Source of the DNA: JAVBLY01 sp031553035
Lineage (GTDB): Bacteria > Bacillota > Clostridia > Peptostreptococcales > Anaerovoracaceae
NCBI GenBank assembly: GCA_031553035.1
Contig: JAVBLY010000001.1
Coordinates: 62,001 to 126,000 of the forward strand
DNA length: 64,000 nucleotides
Direction: 5' to 3'
Positions within the stretch are counted from its first letter, which is position 1. Each line of letters opens with the position of its first letter. A program made the translations under genes and the position numbers. Shown piece by piece: positions 51,134 to 57,582 of this stretch. The notes under the pieces are model-generated. The model saw only the letters and a list, made by a program, of their open reading frames with translations. It searched no databases and was not told the DNA's origin.

Positions 51134-51760
51134 ATGAAAAACAAGGTTTCAAAAGCAGTAATAAAGAGGCTGCCCAGGTACAGAAGGTACCTAGAAGATC
51201 TAAAGAGAAAAGGCGTGGACAGGATTTCGTCAGGCGAGATGAGTGAACTTATCGGTTACACTGCATCGCAGATCAGACAGGATCTGAACACATTCGGAGG
51301 GTTTGGACAGCAGGGGTACGGCTATAATGTAGAAGCATTATACGAAGAAATCAGCCTGATACTTGGTCTGGATCATGACTACAAAATGGTGATCGTAGGG
51401 ATCGGTAATCTGGGACATGCAGTCGCAAACTATACTCACATCTACAAAGCAGGGTTTGAAGTCGTTGGGTTATTTGATGTGAATCCTACGGTTATCGGTC
51501 AGGAAGTAAACAATATAAAGATCAGGGATCTTGATGAGCTGATGGATTTTCTAAAAAATAACGATATCGAGATAGGAATCATCACAACGAACAAAAGCAG
51601 TGCACAGGGCGTTGCAGACATCCTTGTTAAAGGCGGAATTAAAGGTATATGGAATTTTGCACCGGTGGATCTGGATCTGCCCGAGGACATAGCTCTGGAA
51701 AATGTTCATCTGACAGACAGCCTTCATTCTGTGGCATTTCATATCAAACATAATGTCTAG
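51134..51760 (+). CDS. rex: Redox-sensing repressor Rex
   Basis: Rex senses the NADH/NAD+ ratio and represses fermentation and respiration genes when NADH is low. The 208-residue protein has an N-terminal winged helix (AVIKRLPRYRRYLEDL, SGEMSELIGYTASQIRQDL) and a Rossmann domain with GIGNLGHA (GxGxxG 89-94), then a C-terminal swap helix (HLTDSLHSVAFHIK). I start it at the ATG at 51134, with AAGGAAG six bases upstream; codons from 51086 lie in the leader. No clear Rex operator was found next to it. Confidence 0.94.
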   Translation: MKNKVSKAVIKRLPRYRRYLEDLKRKGVDRISSGEMSELIGYTASQIRQDLNTFGGFGQQGYGYNVEALYEEISLILGLDHDYKMVIVGIGNLGHAVANYTHIYKAGFEVVGLFDVNPTVIGQEVNNIKIRDLDELMDFLKNNDIEIGIITTNKSSAQGVADILVKGGIKGIWNFAPVDLDLPEDIALENVHLTDSLHSVAFHIKHNV

Positions 51761-51793
51761 AATAAACCGGCAGGAAACTGAAAAATAATTAAA

Positions 51794-51828
51794 GGGCTGC
51801 TAAACCTCATCGGTAAAGCAGCCCGTTT
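51794..51828 (+). terminator. Terminator between rex and ferredoxin
   Basis: GGGCTGCT (51794-51801) and AGCAGCCC (51817-51824) with a 15-base loop, followed by GTTTTC. It may serve rex; for the minus strand the A/T-rich flank also fits. Confidence 0.8.
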
Positions 51829-51848
51829 TCAATTATTTAATAAATTGA

Positions 51849-52016
51849 TTATGCTTCAATAATCGCGTCAACTGGGCAATCTGCAACACAAGCTCCGCAA
51901 TCGATACATTTATCAGCATCAACTACATAGATGTCGCCTTCGCTTATTGCCTCAGTCGGGCAATTAGCCATGCATGCTCCACAAGCAATGCAACCATCTG
52001 TGATTTTTACAGCCAT
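51849..52016 (-). CDS. Clostridial-type 2[4Fe-4S] ferredoxin
   Basis: The 55-residue protein carries two cluster-binding motifs, CIACGACMANCP and CIDCGACVADCP, in the classic order of bacterial ferredoxin. It carries electrons at low potential between pyruvate oxidation, hydrogenase and similar enzymes. The start ATG is at 52016 with AGGAGG eight bases upstream; codons from 52055 would extend into its promoter. It is monocistronic, divergent from the P-loop/Asp23 gene. Confidence 0.95.
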   Translation of the reverse strand: MAVKITDGCIACGACMANCPTEAISEGDIYVVDADKCIDCGACVADCPVDAIIEA

Positions 52017-52059
52017 TGTCGTTCCTCCTTTAGTTATGGTAAAATAAACAAGCAATTTG

Positions 52060-52088
52060 ATTGTAGCATGGCATATTTAATAAGTCAA
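52060..52088 (-). promoter_or_regulatory. Promoter of the ferredoxin gene
   Basis: On the minus strand TTGACT (52088-52083), 17-bp spacer, TACAAT (52065-52060). Confidence 0.75.
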
Positions 52089-52114
52089 TAAATGTTAAAA
52101 AAAGTGGAAAATAA

Positions 52115-52972
52115 ATGAAAGTATACAGTTTATCAGGAAAAAGCGGAACGGGCAAAAGCTACCAGGCACTGGACCTCAGCGAAAAATATGACATCGATGC
52201 CATCATCGATGACGGTCTTCTAATCGATAATGGAAGGATCATTGCCGGCAAGTCCGCAAAGCGGCAGGCGACAACGATCCGTGCTATTAAAACCGCCCTT
52301 TTCAAGGAGGACAGTCATAAGAACGAAGTCGTTCGCGCACTGAAGTCTCATGACATCGATTCGGTGCTGGTCATCGGCACCTCGGAAAAGATGGTGAATC
52401 TAATTGCAGAACGTCTTGAGCTTCCGGATCCGGAACATCGGATACAGATCGAGTCAATAACTACCCCGGAAGAACGGACTGTTGCCCGTATCCACAGACA
52501 TGATTTGGGGGAACATATCATCCCTGCACCCACCATGGAAATAAAAAAAGATTTTTCCGGATATTTTCTCCATCCCCTCAAGAGATTCAAAGATCTCTAT
52601 CCTGACAGATCACGAGGCGCAAAAAAAAGATCGGTTGAGCGGTCGGTAGTCAGGCCTACCTACAGTTATCTGGGAAGGTATTACATATCTGACAAAACCA
52701 TAACTGACATAATTCACATAACCGCCGGAGACATGGAAGCACTGGATTCGGTTTCCGACACATACATACAGATCAAGCCTCAGGGTGTTGTGATTGAAGT
52801 GGGATTAATAATCAGATACGGATATTCGATTGTGATTGCTGCAGAGCAGTTGCAAAAAAAAGTCGCAGAGAAAGTGGATGCAATGACATCCCTTAATATA
52901 CTTGCAGTAGACGTAAAAGTGGAAGGATTAATGTGGCACGAGAATGTACGACCTAATCAAAAAGAAAAATAA
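52115..52972 (+). CDS. P-loop ATPase fused to an Asp23/Gls24-like domain
   Basis: The 285-residue product starts with a nucleotide-binding loop (SLSGKSGTGKSYQAL, Walker A at 8-15), a kinase-like domain to about residue 170 with IDAIIDDGLLIDNGRII and DSVLVIGTSEKM, then a basic linker (RSRGAKKRSVERSVVR) and a C-terminal domain (188-272) that matches the Asp23/Gls24 envelope stress fold (YYISDKTITDIIHITAGD, GLIIRYGYSIVIAAEQLQKK). Asp23 proteins normally stand alone and sit at the membrane; a fusion to an ATPase is unusual in what I know. It overlaps the DNA glycosylase by 29 bp. Function is unknown. Confidence 0.72.
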   Translation: MKVYSLSGKSGTGKSYQALDLSEKYDIDAIIDDGLLIDNGRIIAGKSAKRQATTIRAIKTALFKEDSHKNEVVRALKSHDIDSVLVIGTSEKMVNLIAERLELPDPEHRIQIESITTPEERTVARIHRHDLGEHIIPAPTMEIKKDFSGYFLHPLKRFKDLYPDRSRGAKKRSVERSVVRPTYSYLGRYYISDKTITDIIHITAGDMEALDSVSDTYIQIKPQGVVIEVGLIIRYGYSIVIAAEQLQKKVAEKVDAMTSLNILAVDVKVEGLMWHENVRPNQKEK

Positions 52973-53897
52973 AATCATTATCAAAGGTGTAGCAGATTTT
53001 GATGCGGATCAGGTATTCGACTGCGGGCAGTGTTTCAGATGGAAAAAAGAAGTGCATCCGGAAGGTTCTGTATGGCATGGTGTTGTCAATGGAAATTTTG
53101 CTCTTCTGAATTTCGATAAAGACGATGACGGTTTAGGTGAAATATCAATAGAAAGTTACGAAGACGATGAAAACTTTTGGATCAAATATCTGGACTTGGA
53201 CAGAGATTATGGCAAGATCAAAACTCGGCTTTCCAAGGATGATCCGGTGATGTTTGGTGCCATTGAAGAGGGAATCGGGATACGTATTTTAAGACAGGAT
53301 GTGTGGGAAACTCTTATCTCCTTCATCATTTCTCAGAATAGTAATATCCCCAGAATAAAAGGCTGTATAGAATCTCTGTGCAGAGAATACGGCAAGGAGA
53401 TCGGCAAATATAAAGGAGAGAAGATTTATTCTTTTCCCGAATTTGACACTTTATCCAGATTAAAAGAAGACGATCTGAAAGTTTGCAGATTAGGCTATCG
53501 GGCAAAATACATCGCGGAAGCATCGAGGCAGATTTCAAGAGATGACGGCGCGGTGCTGGATGTGGCATCGTCTATGGATGATCAGGACGTCCTCAAATAT
53601 CTTCTCGGGATATCCGGGATCGGCTCCAAAGTTGCCAGCTGCATCATGCTTTTTTCCATGGGGAAGCTAAATATATTTCCTATCGATGTATGGGTGAAAA
53701 GAGTCATGAACAGACTTTATAGCATAAATGAGGACGATGTAACTGCCATGAAAGAATATGCGAAAAAGCATTTTGGAAGATACGGCGGAATAGCACAGCA
53801 ATATCTCTTCTATTATATAAGGCAGATTTCAATGAACAAACCGGAGCTTTATAAGTCGCTGAGAATATCAGAAAATCCGGAGGAAATAGAGATATGA
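52944..53897 (+). CDS. 8-oxoguanine DNA glycosylase (OGG1-like, HhH-GPD)
   Basis: The 317-residue enzyme removes oxidised guanine from DNA. The helix-hairpin-helix core LLGISGIGSKVASCIMLFS contains the catalytic lysine K229, and the activating aspartate D248 lies in FPIDVWVKRVM. The N-terminal domain (GQCFRWKKEVHPEGSVW) matches the OGG_N fold, and LISFIISQNSNIPRIK is the intercalating loop. This eukaryote-like type is found in several Clostridia. It overlaps both neighbours (29 bp and 4 bp). Confidence 0.92.
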   Translation: MYDLIKKKNKIIIKGVADFDADQVFDCGQCFRWKKEVHPEGSVWHGVVNGNFALLNFDKDDDGLGEISIESYEDDENFWIKYLDLDRDYGKIKTRLSKDDPVMFGAIEEGIGIRILRQDVWETLISFIISQNSNIPRIKGCIESLCREYGKEIGKYKGEKIYSFPEFDTLSRLKEDDLKVCRLGYRAKYIAEASRQISRDDGAVLDVASSMDDQDVLKYLLGISGIGSKVASCIMLFSMGKLNIFPIDVWVKRVMNRLYSINEDDVTAMKEYAKKHFGRYGGIAQQYLFYYIRQISMNKPELYKSLRISENPEEIEI

Positions 53898-54604
53898 TGC
53901 TAGGTGTAATCGTCAATGCCATCACAATCATTATTTGCGGACTCATCGGAACTTTCCTCGTTCGCGGAATTCCCGAGCGGTTTGAGATCATAATAAAAAA
54001 GGCAATCGGCTTATCCATTATATTTATCGGTATCAAGGGGGCAATGGATAATGATAGAATTTTGATTCTGGTTCTCAGTATGGTTATCGGCAGTATCGTC
54101 GGCGAGCTTATAGACATAGATAAATGGATGAACAGATTCGGGGGCTGGGCCGAAAGCAGGCTTGGATTCAAGGAAGGGCACTTCACCAAAGGCTTTGTCA
54201 CAGCCAGCATTCTTTTTTGTACGGGCTCCATGGCTATAGTAGGCGCCATGCAAAGCGGGCTTTCGGGAGACCATGAAATGCTGTTTGCCAAGTCTATTCT
54301 GGACGGGTCCATTTCAATAGTATTCGCTTCCGCCATGGGGGTGGGTGTTGTTTTTTCCGCCATCCCGGTTCTTATTTATGAAGGCGCTATCGCCTTGGGA
54401 GCAGGAGCTGTCAGTCAGTGGCTGACTGCCGAGATAATAACTGAAATGTCGGCTGCAGGATCTCTCATCATCGCCGGAATAGGGTTCAACTTTCTGGATA
54501 TCAAGCAAATCAAAGTCGCCAACATGATCCCGGCGATATTTATGCCCTGGCTTCTTATCGTTCTTTATGATCTCATAATGCCTATCATTGATAAACTCGT
54601 CTAA
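53894..54604 (+). CDS. DUF554 family membrane protein
   Basis: The 236-residue protein has seven hydrophobic segments and the DUF554 pattern: VNAITIIICGLIGTFLVRGI, IIKKAIGLSIIFIGIKGA, ILFCTGSMAIVGAMQSGLSG. The function of the family is not established; transport is likely. It overlaps the glycosylase gene by 4 bp. A palindromic element copy follows within 50 bp of its stop. Confidence 0.86.
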   Translation: MMLGVIVNAITIIICGLIGTFLVRGIPERFEIIIKKAIGLSIIFIGIKGAMDNDRILILVLSMVIGSIVGELIDIDKWMNRFGGWAESRLGFKEGHFTKGFVTASILFCTGSMAIVGAMQSGLSGDHEMLFAKSILDGSISIVFASAMGVGVVFSAIPVLIYEGAIALGAGAVSQWLTAEIITEMSAAGSLIIAGIGFNFLDIKQIKVANMIPAIFMPWLLIVLYDLIMPIIDKLV

Positions 54605-54617
54605 TAAAACAGTATGT

Positions 54618-54738
54618 ACGATTCATTATTTTACGTGCAAATAATTATGGGGTATTCTGGCACAAAATCCGAGGAGTGCGCTAAATTCAGCCGACAAATT
54701 AGTAACAATTGAGTATTTTTCTTGTATCAATGAATCGT
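54618..54738. repeat. 10-bp inverted repeat overlapping palindromic element copy 3
   Basis: ACGATTCATT (54618-54627) and AATGAATCGT (54729-54738) are perfect inverted repeats 101 bp apart. They overlap but are offset from the ends of the element at 54651-54760. Confidence 0.4.
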
Positions 54739-54760
54739 TTTTCTCAGTATTATGTGCCAT
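54651..54760. repeat. Palindromic intergenic element, degenerate copy 3
   Basis: The left end matches that of copy 2 (41258) at 23 of 31 ungapped positions (shared: TGGC, AAAT, GAG, GTGCG, TAAATT). TGGCACA (54658-54664) is inverted as TGTGCCA (54753-54759), with an imperfect extension. It is shorter than the other two copies and its right end is eroded. Confidence 0.5.
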
Positions 54761-54764
54761 AGTA

Positions 54765-54812
54765 TTGTTCTTCCGCGTTGCCTCTCTGGCTCAAGCAACA
54801 GTAGGAGAACAA
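54765..54812. repeat. Intergenic stem-loop
   Basis: TTGTTCT-T-CC and GTTGC pair with GCAAC and GGAGAACAA (54765-54781, 54795-54812), enclosing a 13-base loop. It is within the convergent gap between DUF554 and DUF4097. Confidence 0.45.
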
Positions 54813-54842
54813 AAGACCGATCCACAGTCAAGCGAATCGGCC
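54811..54842 (-). terminator. Terminator of the PadR-DUF1700-DUF4097 operon
   Basis: On the minus strand GGCCGAT (54842-54836) pairs with ATCGGTC (54821-54815), followed by TTTTG. It lies 40 bp after the DUF4097 stop. Confidence 0.6.
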
Positions 54843-54881
54843 TCGTGCTTTGCCTTCTGTAGCAGGCTATGTGTAAAATAT

Positions 54882-55793
54882 TTAAAGGGCTTTGAAGTTG
54901 ATGCTGACAGTTCCCATGTCTGATGTTACTTTAATCAGGGGCTTATTGCCATTGATCTTTGTTATGTTTCCGCTTGAATCCTGTCCGTTTAGCACGACAT
55001 CACCTAAATCTGTAGCCAGCTCATATGAATATGAATCTTCATTTCCTGCTAATGTCATGTCCACATCTCCCAGGTCGTTATATATTTCGACGGGTCCTGT
55101 GATCGTGCCTTCTATATCTGCACTTCCTGAATCCAGTTTACCTTTTACCGTCTTTCCGGTTAAATTCTTTGCATCCAGATCGCCCAGACCCAACTCAAAA
55201 TTGAATGTATCTGTTTTTGCCTGATCTAAATCGAGTGTGCCGGAATCAATTTTGACGGATAATCTGGATGCTATCACATTTTTAAGTTCCACATCGCCAA
55301 GGTCCGAATCAAGGTCGATATTTTTTGCGTTTAAATCTGCTATTGTCAGGGTTCCTGAATCTGAGCTTATCTTTATGTCCTCGAAGTTAGTTCCGGCTGG
55401 ATATGTTATTACCAGATCTGAATACTGATGGCTTTCCCAGAATCCGAAAAGGTTTAAGGTGAAGCCTGTGGTGGAATTTTCGCTCAGTGTGATATGGCCG
55501 TTGTTGTCATCTACTCTGAAGTTCTTGCCTACGCCTTTACTTTCGACTTTGAAACCGGTGCCTTCTTTTAGGATAATATCCCTCAGATCCAGGTCAGCAT
55601 CGATGGATTTGATTTTTACGAAAGATTCATTCAGAGTCTTTGTGTTGCTGTCTTCACTTGCCAGCTTGATACCATCACTTCCAAAGACAACGCCCTGCAT
55701 GCCTCCGGCAACAAATCCGATGATCGTTATGATCAATCCTATTATAGCTATAGCTGCTGCTATTATTAATGAAGTTTTTAGTGTCTTGTTCAT
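54882..55793 (-). CDS. DUF4097 family protein (LiaG-like putative adhesin)
   Basis: The 303-residue protein has one N-terminal membrane segment (LIIAAAIAIIGLIITIIGFV) and an outer beta-strand region made of repeated short strands such as IKISSDSGTLTIADLNAKNI and IDLDSDLGDVELKNV, typical of DUF4097. It is the last gene of a three-gene set, PadR-DUF1700-DUF4097, that is common in Firmicutes and thought to respond to envelope stress. It overlaps DUF1700 by 4 bp. Confidence 0.87.
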   Translation of the reverse strand: MNKTLKTSLIIAAAIAIIGLIITIIGFVAGGMQGVVFGSDGIKLASEDSNTKTLNESFVKIKSIDADLDLRDIILKEGTGFKVESKGVGKNFRVDDNNGHITLSENSTTGFTLNLFGFWESHQYSDLVITYPAGTNFEDIKISSDSGTLTIADLNAKNIDLDSDLGDVELKNVIASRLSVKIDSGTLDLDQAKTDTFNFELGLGDLDAKNLTGKTVKGKLDSGSADIEGTITGPVEIYNDLGDVDMTLAGNEDSYSYELATDLGDVVLNGQDSSGNITKINGNKPLIKVTSDMGTVSINFKAL

Positions 55794-56407
55794 TTTGCTA
55801 CCTCGCTTTTTCTCATTTGTCTGTTTTGGATCTTGAGTCTGATGTTATTGATAAGCTTGGCGATCCCGATAAAAATTCTCTTTGAAAGGTCGTAAACGCC
55901 TACGCCGATAAGGTATCCCAGTCCCAGTCCCAGCAGTCCTGCTCCAAGATAGAATATGGCAACGGGAATGCTTGTGGGAATCATCGCTACTGCTGCGACT
56001 AATGCCATGATTGATGATGCCGCTATCGAAAACGCAACTGCGAACAATGATATGACAAGTGAAAGTGCTACGATTATCAATGCCAGTGCCAGGACAGCCA
56101 CTGTTATGGCTACAGGCAAACCGACTGGTAGTGCGAAAACTGCTAACAAAACGGTCCAGGCTGTGGAAATACCTTTTTTCTTGTTAATATCTTTTTCACC
56201 TGTTGTCTTCATTGCTGCATCTGCTTTGATTTGGGCTGCCACCTGATGAGGCGATTCCAGAGTGTCGATGCTGGCAGGATCGTTTTCTTCCATGTCTGCC
56301 AGGTATTCGCTGTAAAACAGCATGGCTTCGTCTCGATCCTGACCGGAGAGTGAAGACAGACTTCGCTCAAGTTCCTGCATATATTGGTCTTTATTCATCT
56401 GTCTCAC
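55790..56407 (-). CDS. DUF1700 family membrane protein
   Basis: The 205-residue protein has a cytoplasmic N-terminus (EELERSLSSLSG-like: MQELERSLSSLSGQDRDEAM) with EYLADMEE, then several hydrophobic stretches (TVAVLALALIIVALSLVISL and ASSIMALVAAVAMIPTSIPV). This is the DUF1700 (HAAS-type head plus membrane) pattern found with PadR regulators. It overlaps PadR by 17 bp and DUF4097 by 4 bp. Function not known beyond the association. Confidence 0.87.
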   Translation of the reverse strand: MRQMNKDQYMQELERSLSSLSGQDRDEAMLFYSEYLADMEENDPASIDTLESPHQVAAQIKADAAMKTTGEKDINKKKGISTAWTVLLAVFALPVGLPVAITVAVLALALIIVALSLVISLFAVAFSIAASSIMALVAAVAMIPTSIPVAIFYLGAGLLGLGLGYLIGVGVYDLSKRIFIGIAKLINNIRLKIQNRQMRKSEVAK

Positions 56408-56711
56408 CTCCTTTGATCATTTTGTCTATTTGGGTTTTGTATTTTACCCATTCCTCTTCATATATCTTACACATATTTTCTCCCTCTTCCGTTATTTTGT
56501 AGTACCTTCTGTTCCGACCCTGATATGGTTCGTCATATGTGCTAAGATAATTTTCTTTCTGCAATCTTCTCAGAACCGGGTACAAAGTAGATTCCGAGAT
56601 CTCCAGATTATCTTTCAGGGTCTGCGTCAGCATGTATCCGTATGTGTCTCCCTTTCTGACATATGACAGCACGCATGCATCAAGCAATGTCGATCCGATT
56701 TGGTATATCAA
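56391..56711 (-). CDS. PadR family transcriptional regulator
   Basis: The 106-residue protein is a minimal PadR winged helix: GSTLLDACVLSYVRKGDTYG, then ISESTLYPVLRRLQKENYL and RRYYKITEEGE. I start it at the TTG at 56711, which has AGGAGG six bases upstream; the open frame continues upstream only through the GC-rich repeat region and has no nearer start. PadR represses its own operon in known cases, so the operon is probably autoregulated. Confidence 0.85.
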   Translation of the reverse strand: MIYQIGSTLLDACVLSYVRKGDTYGYMLTQTLKDNLEISESTLYPVLRRLQKENYLSTYDEPYQGRNRRYYKITEEGENMCKIYEEEWVKYKTQIDKMIKGGETDE

Positions 56712-56724
56712 TGGCTTCCTCCTT

Positions 56725-56935
56725 CCTGCCCCGCTAGGGGTTCTCGTGCCCCTTGTGGGTATGCCCCACCCAACGAGCAATGCGAGTTGCAAGGTGGGTC
56801 CGTGTGCAAGGATTTCCAAAATCTCCTCGTAGAGGTTCTTGTGCCCCCTGTGGGTATTGATTTTGTGAAATCCACTGCCCTGCCCCGTAGGGGTTCTCGT
56901 GCTCCTTGCAGGTATGCCCCACTTTAGTGAGCAAT
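56725..56935. repeat. GC-rich imperfect repeats upstream of padR
   Basis: Three units of about 40 bp share the phrase CGTAGGGGTTCTCGTGCCCC followed by TTGTGGGTATGCCCCAC (units near 56727, 56827 and 56883; spacing not constant). Each contains small hairpins, CCCC-GTA-GGGG and CCCC-TTGT-GGG. The sense of GTGCCCCTTGTGGGT (56746-56760), GTGCCCCCTGTGGGT (56841-56855) and GTGCTCCTTGCAGGT (56899-56913) is the reverse complement of the mini-hairpins near ribU and groEL. Confidence 0.6.
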
Positions 56936-57069
56936 TCTATAAATTAACTCATGTTATCTCTTGGATAATACTATATAACGTATAATATAGTATGTCAAGC
57001 AATATTATAAAAATTATTTTGTAATTTATGAAAAAAGCCATTATTGCTAACTTTTCTTCCATATATGTA

Positions 57070-57097
57070 TTGACTTTTTTTCTGTATTAGTTAAAAT
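57070..57097 (+). promoter_or_regulatory. Promoter of groESL
   Basis: TTGACT (57070-57075), 16-bp spacer, TAAAAT (57092-57097), directly before the CIRCE operator. Confidence 0.75.
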
Positions 57098-57101
57098 GTA
57101 T

Positions 57102-57128
57102 TTAGCACTCACTTAGTGCGAGTGCTAA
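57102..57128 (+). promoter_or_regulatory. CIRCE operator (HrcA binding site)
   Basis: TTAGCACTC (57102-57110), nine bases, GAGTGCTAA (57120-57128) match the CIRCE consensus exactly. HrcA represses groESL here in the absence of heat stress; hrcA itself is not in the window. Confidence 0.97.
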
Positions 57129-57216
57129 CAAAGAGTAAATGAGGCTTATCTGCCGTAATGGGCACAAAGCCAAATGGATGGGATTTTTCTCATCATTATT
57201 TTCGTTAAAGACAAGT

Positions 57217-57235
57217 TGTGCACTCAAGGTGCACA
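57217..57235 (+). repeat. Hairpin in the groES leader
   Basis: TGTGCAC-TCAAG-GTGCACA (57217-57235) is a perfect 7-bp stem, 22 bp before the groES start. It could affect mRNA stability or translation. Confidence 0.5.
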
Positions 57236-57257
57236 CGCAGGAAGGAGTCAATTCAAA

Positions 57258-57536
57258 ATGAGTTTTGGAATCAAACCACTGGGTGACAAGGTAGTCATCA
57301 AACAGGTCGAAGCAGAAGAAAAGACAAAGAGCGGGATCGTTCTTCCGGGTCAGGCACAGGAAGCGCCGCAGATGGCAGTCGTTATGGCTGTTGGTCCGGG
57401 AACGGAAGAAGTAAAGATGGAAGTCAAGGAAAAAGACACGGTTATTTACTCGAAGTATGCCGGGACGGAAGTTAAATATGAAGGTGAGGAGTACAACATC
57501 GTTTCTCAGAGAGACATCCTCGCAATAGTAAAATAA
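57258..57536 (+). CDS. groES: Co-chaperonin GroES
   Basis: GroES is the lid of the GroEL folding chamber. The 92-residue protein has the usual IKPLGDKVVIKQVEAEEKTK start, the mobile loop KSGIVLPGQAQEAPQMA and GTEVKYEGEEYNIV near the end. Start ATG at 57258 has GAAGGAG eleven bases upstream; codons from 57174 read through the leader. The operon is under CIRCE/HrcA control. Confidence 0.97.
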   Translation: MSFGIKPLGDKVVIKQVEAEEKTKSGIVLPGQAQEAPQMAVVMAVGPGTEEVKMEVKEKDTVIYSKYAGTEVKYEGEEYNIVSQRDILAIVK

Positions 57537-57548
57537 TCAGATAATTGT

Positions 57549-57563
57549 ACCCGCAAGGGGCAC
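57549..57563 (+). repeat. GCAA-loop mini-hairpin repeat between groES and groEL
   Basis: ACCCGCAAGGGGCAC, identical to 45085-45099, in the 46-bp gap between groES and groEL. It lies 5' of the AGGAAGG ribosome site of groEL. Confidence 0.5.
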
Positions 57564-57582
57564 AGGAAGGAAGTAATAAAAA

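Noticed and set aside
56734..56934. 66-codon leftward frame with repeated VGHT/HENP phrases
   Set aside because: The repetition comes from the GC-rich DNA repeats beneath it. There is no ribosome site and the TTG of padR, with AGGAGG, lies beyond it.
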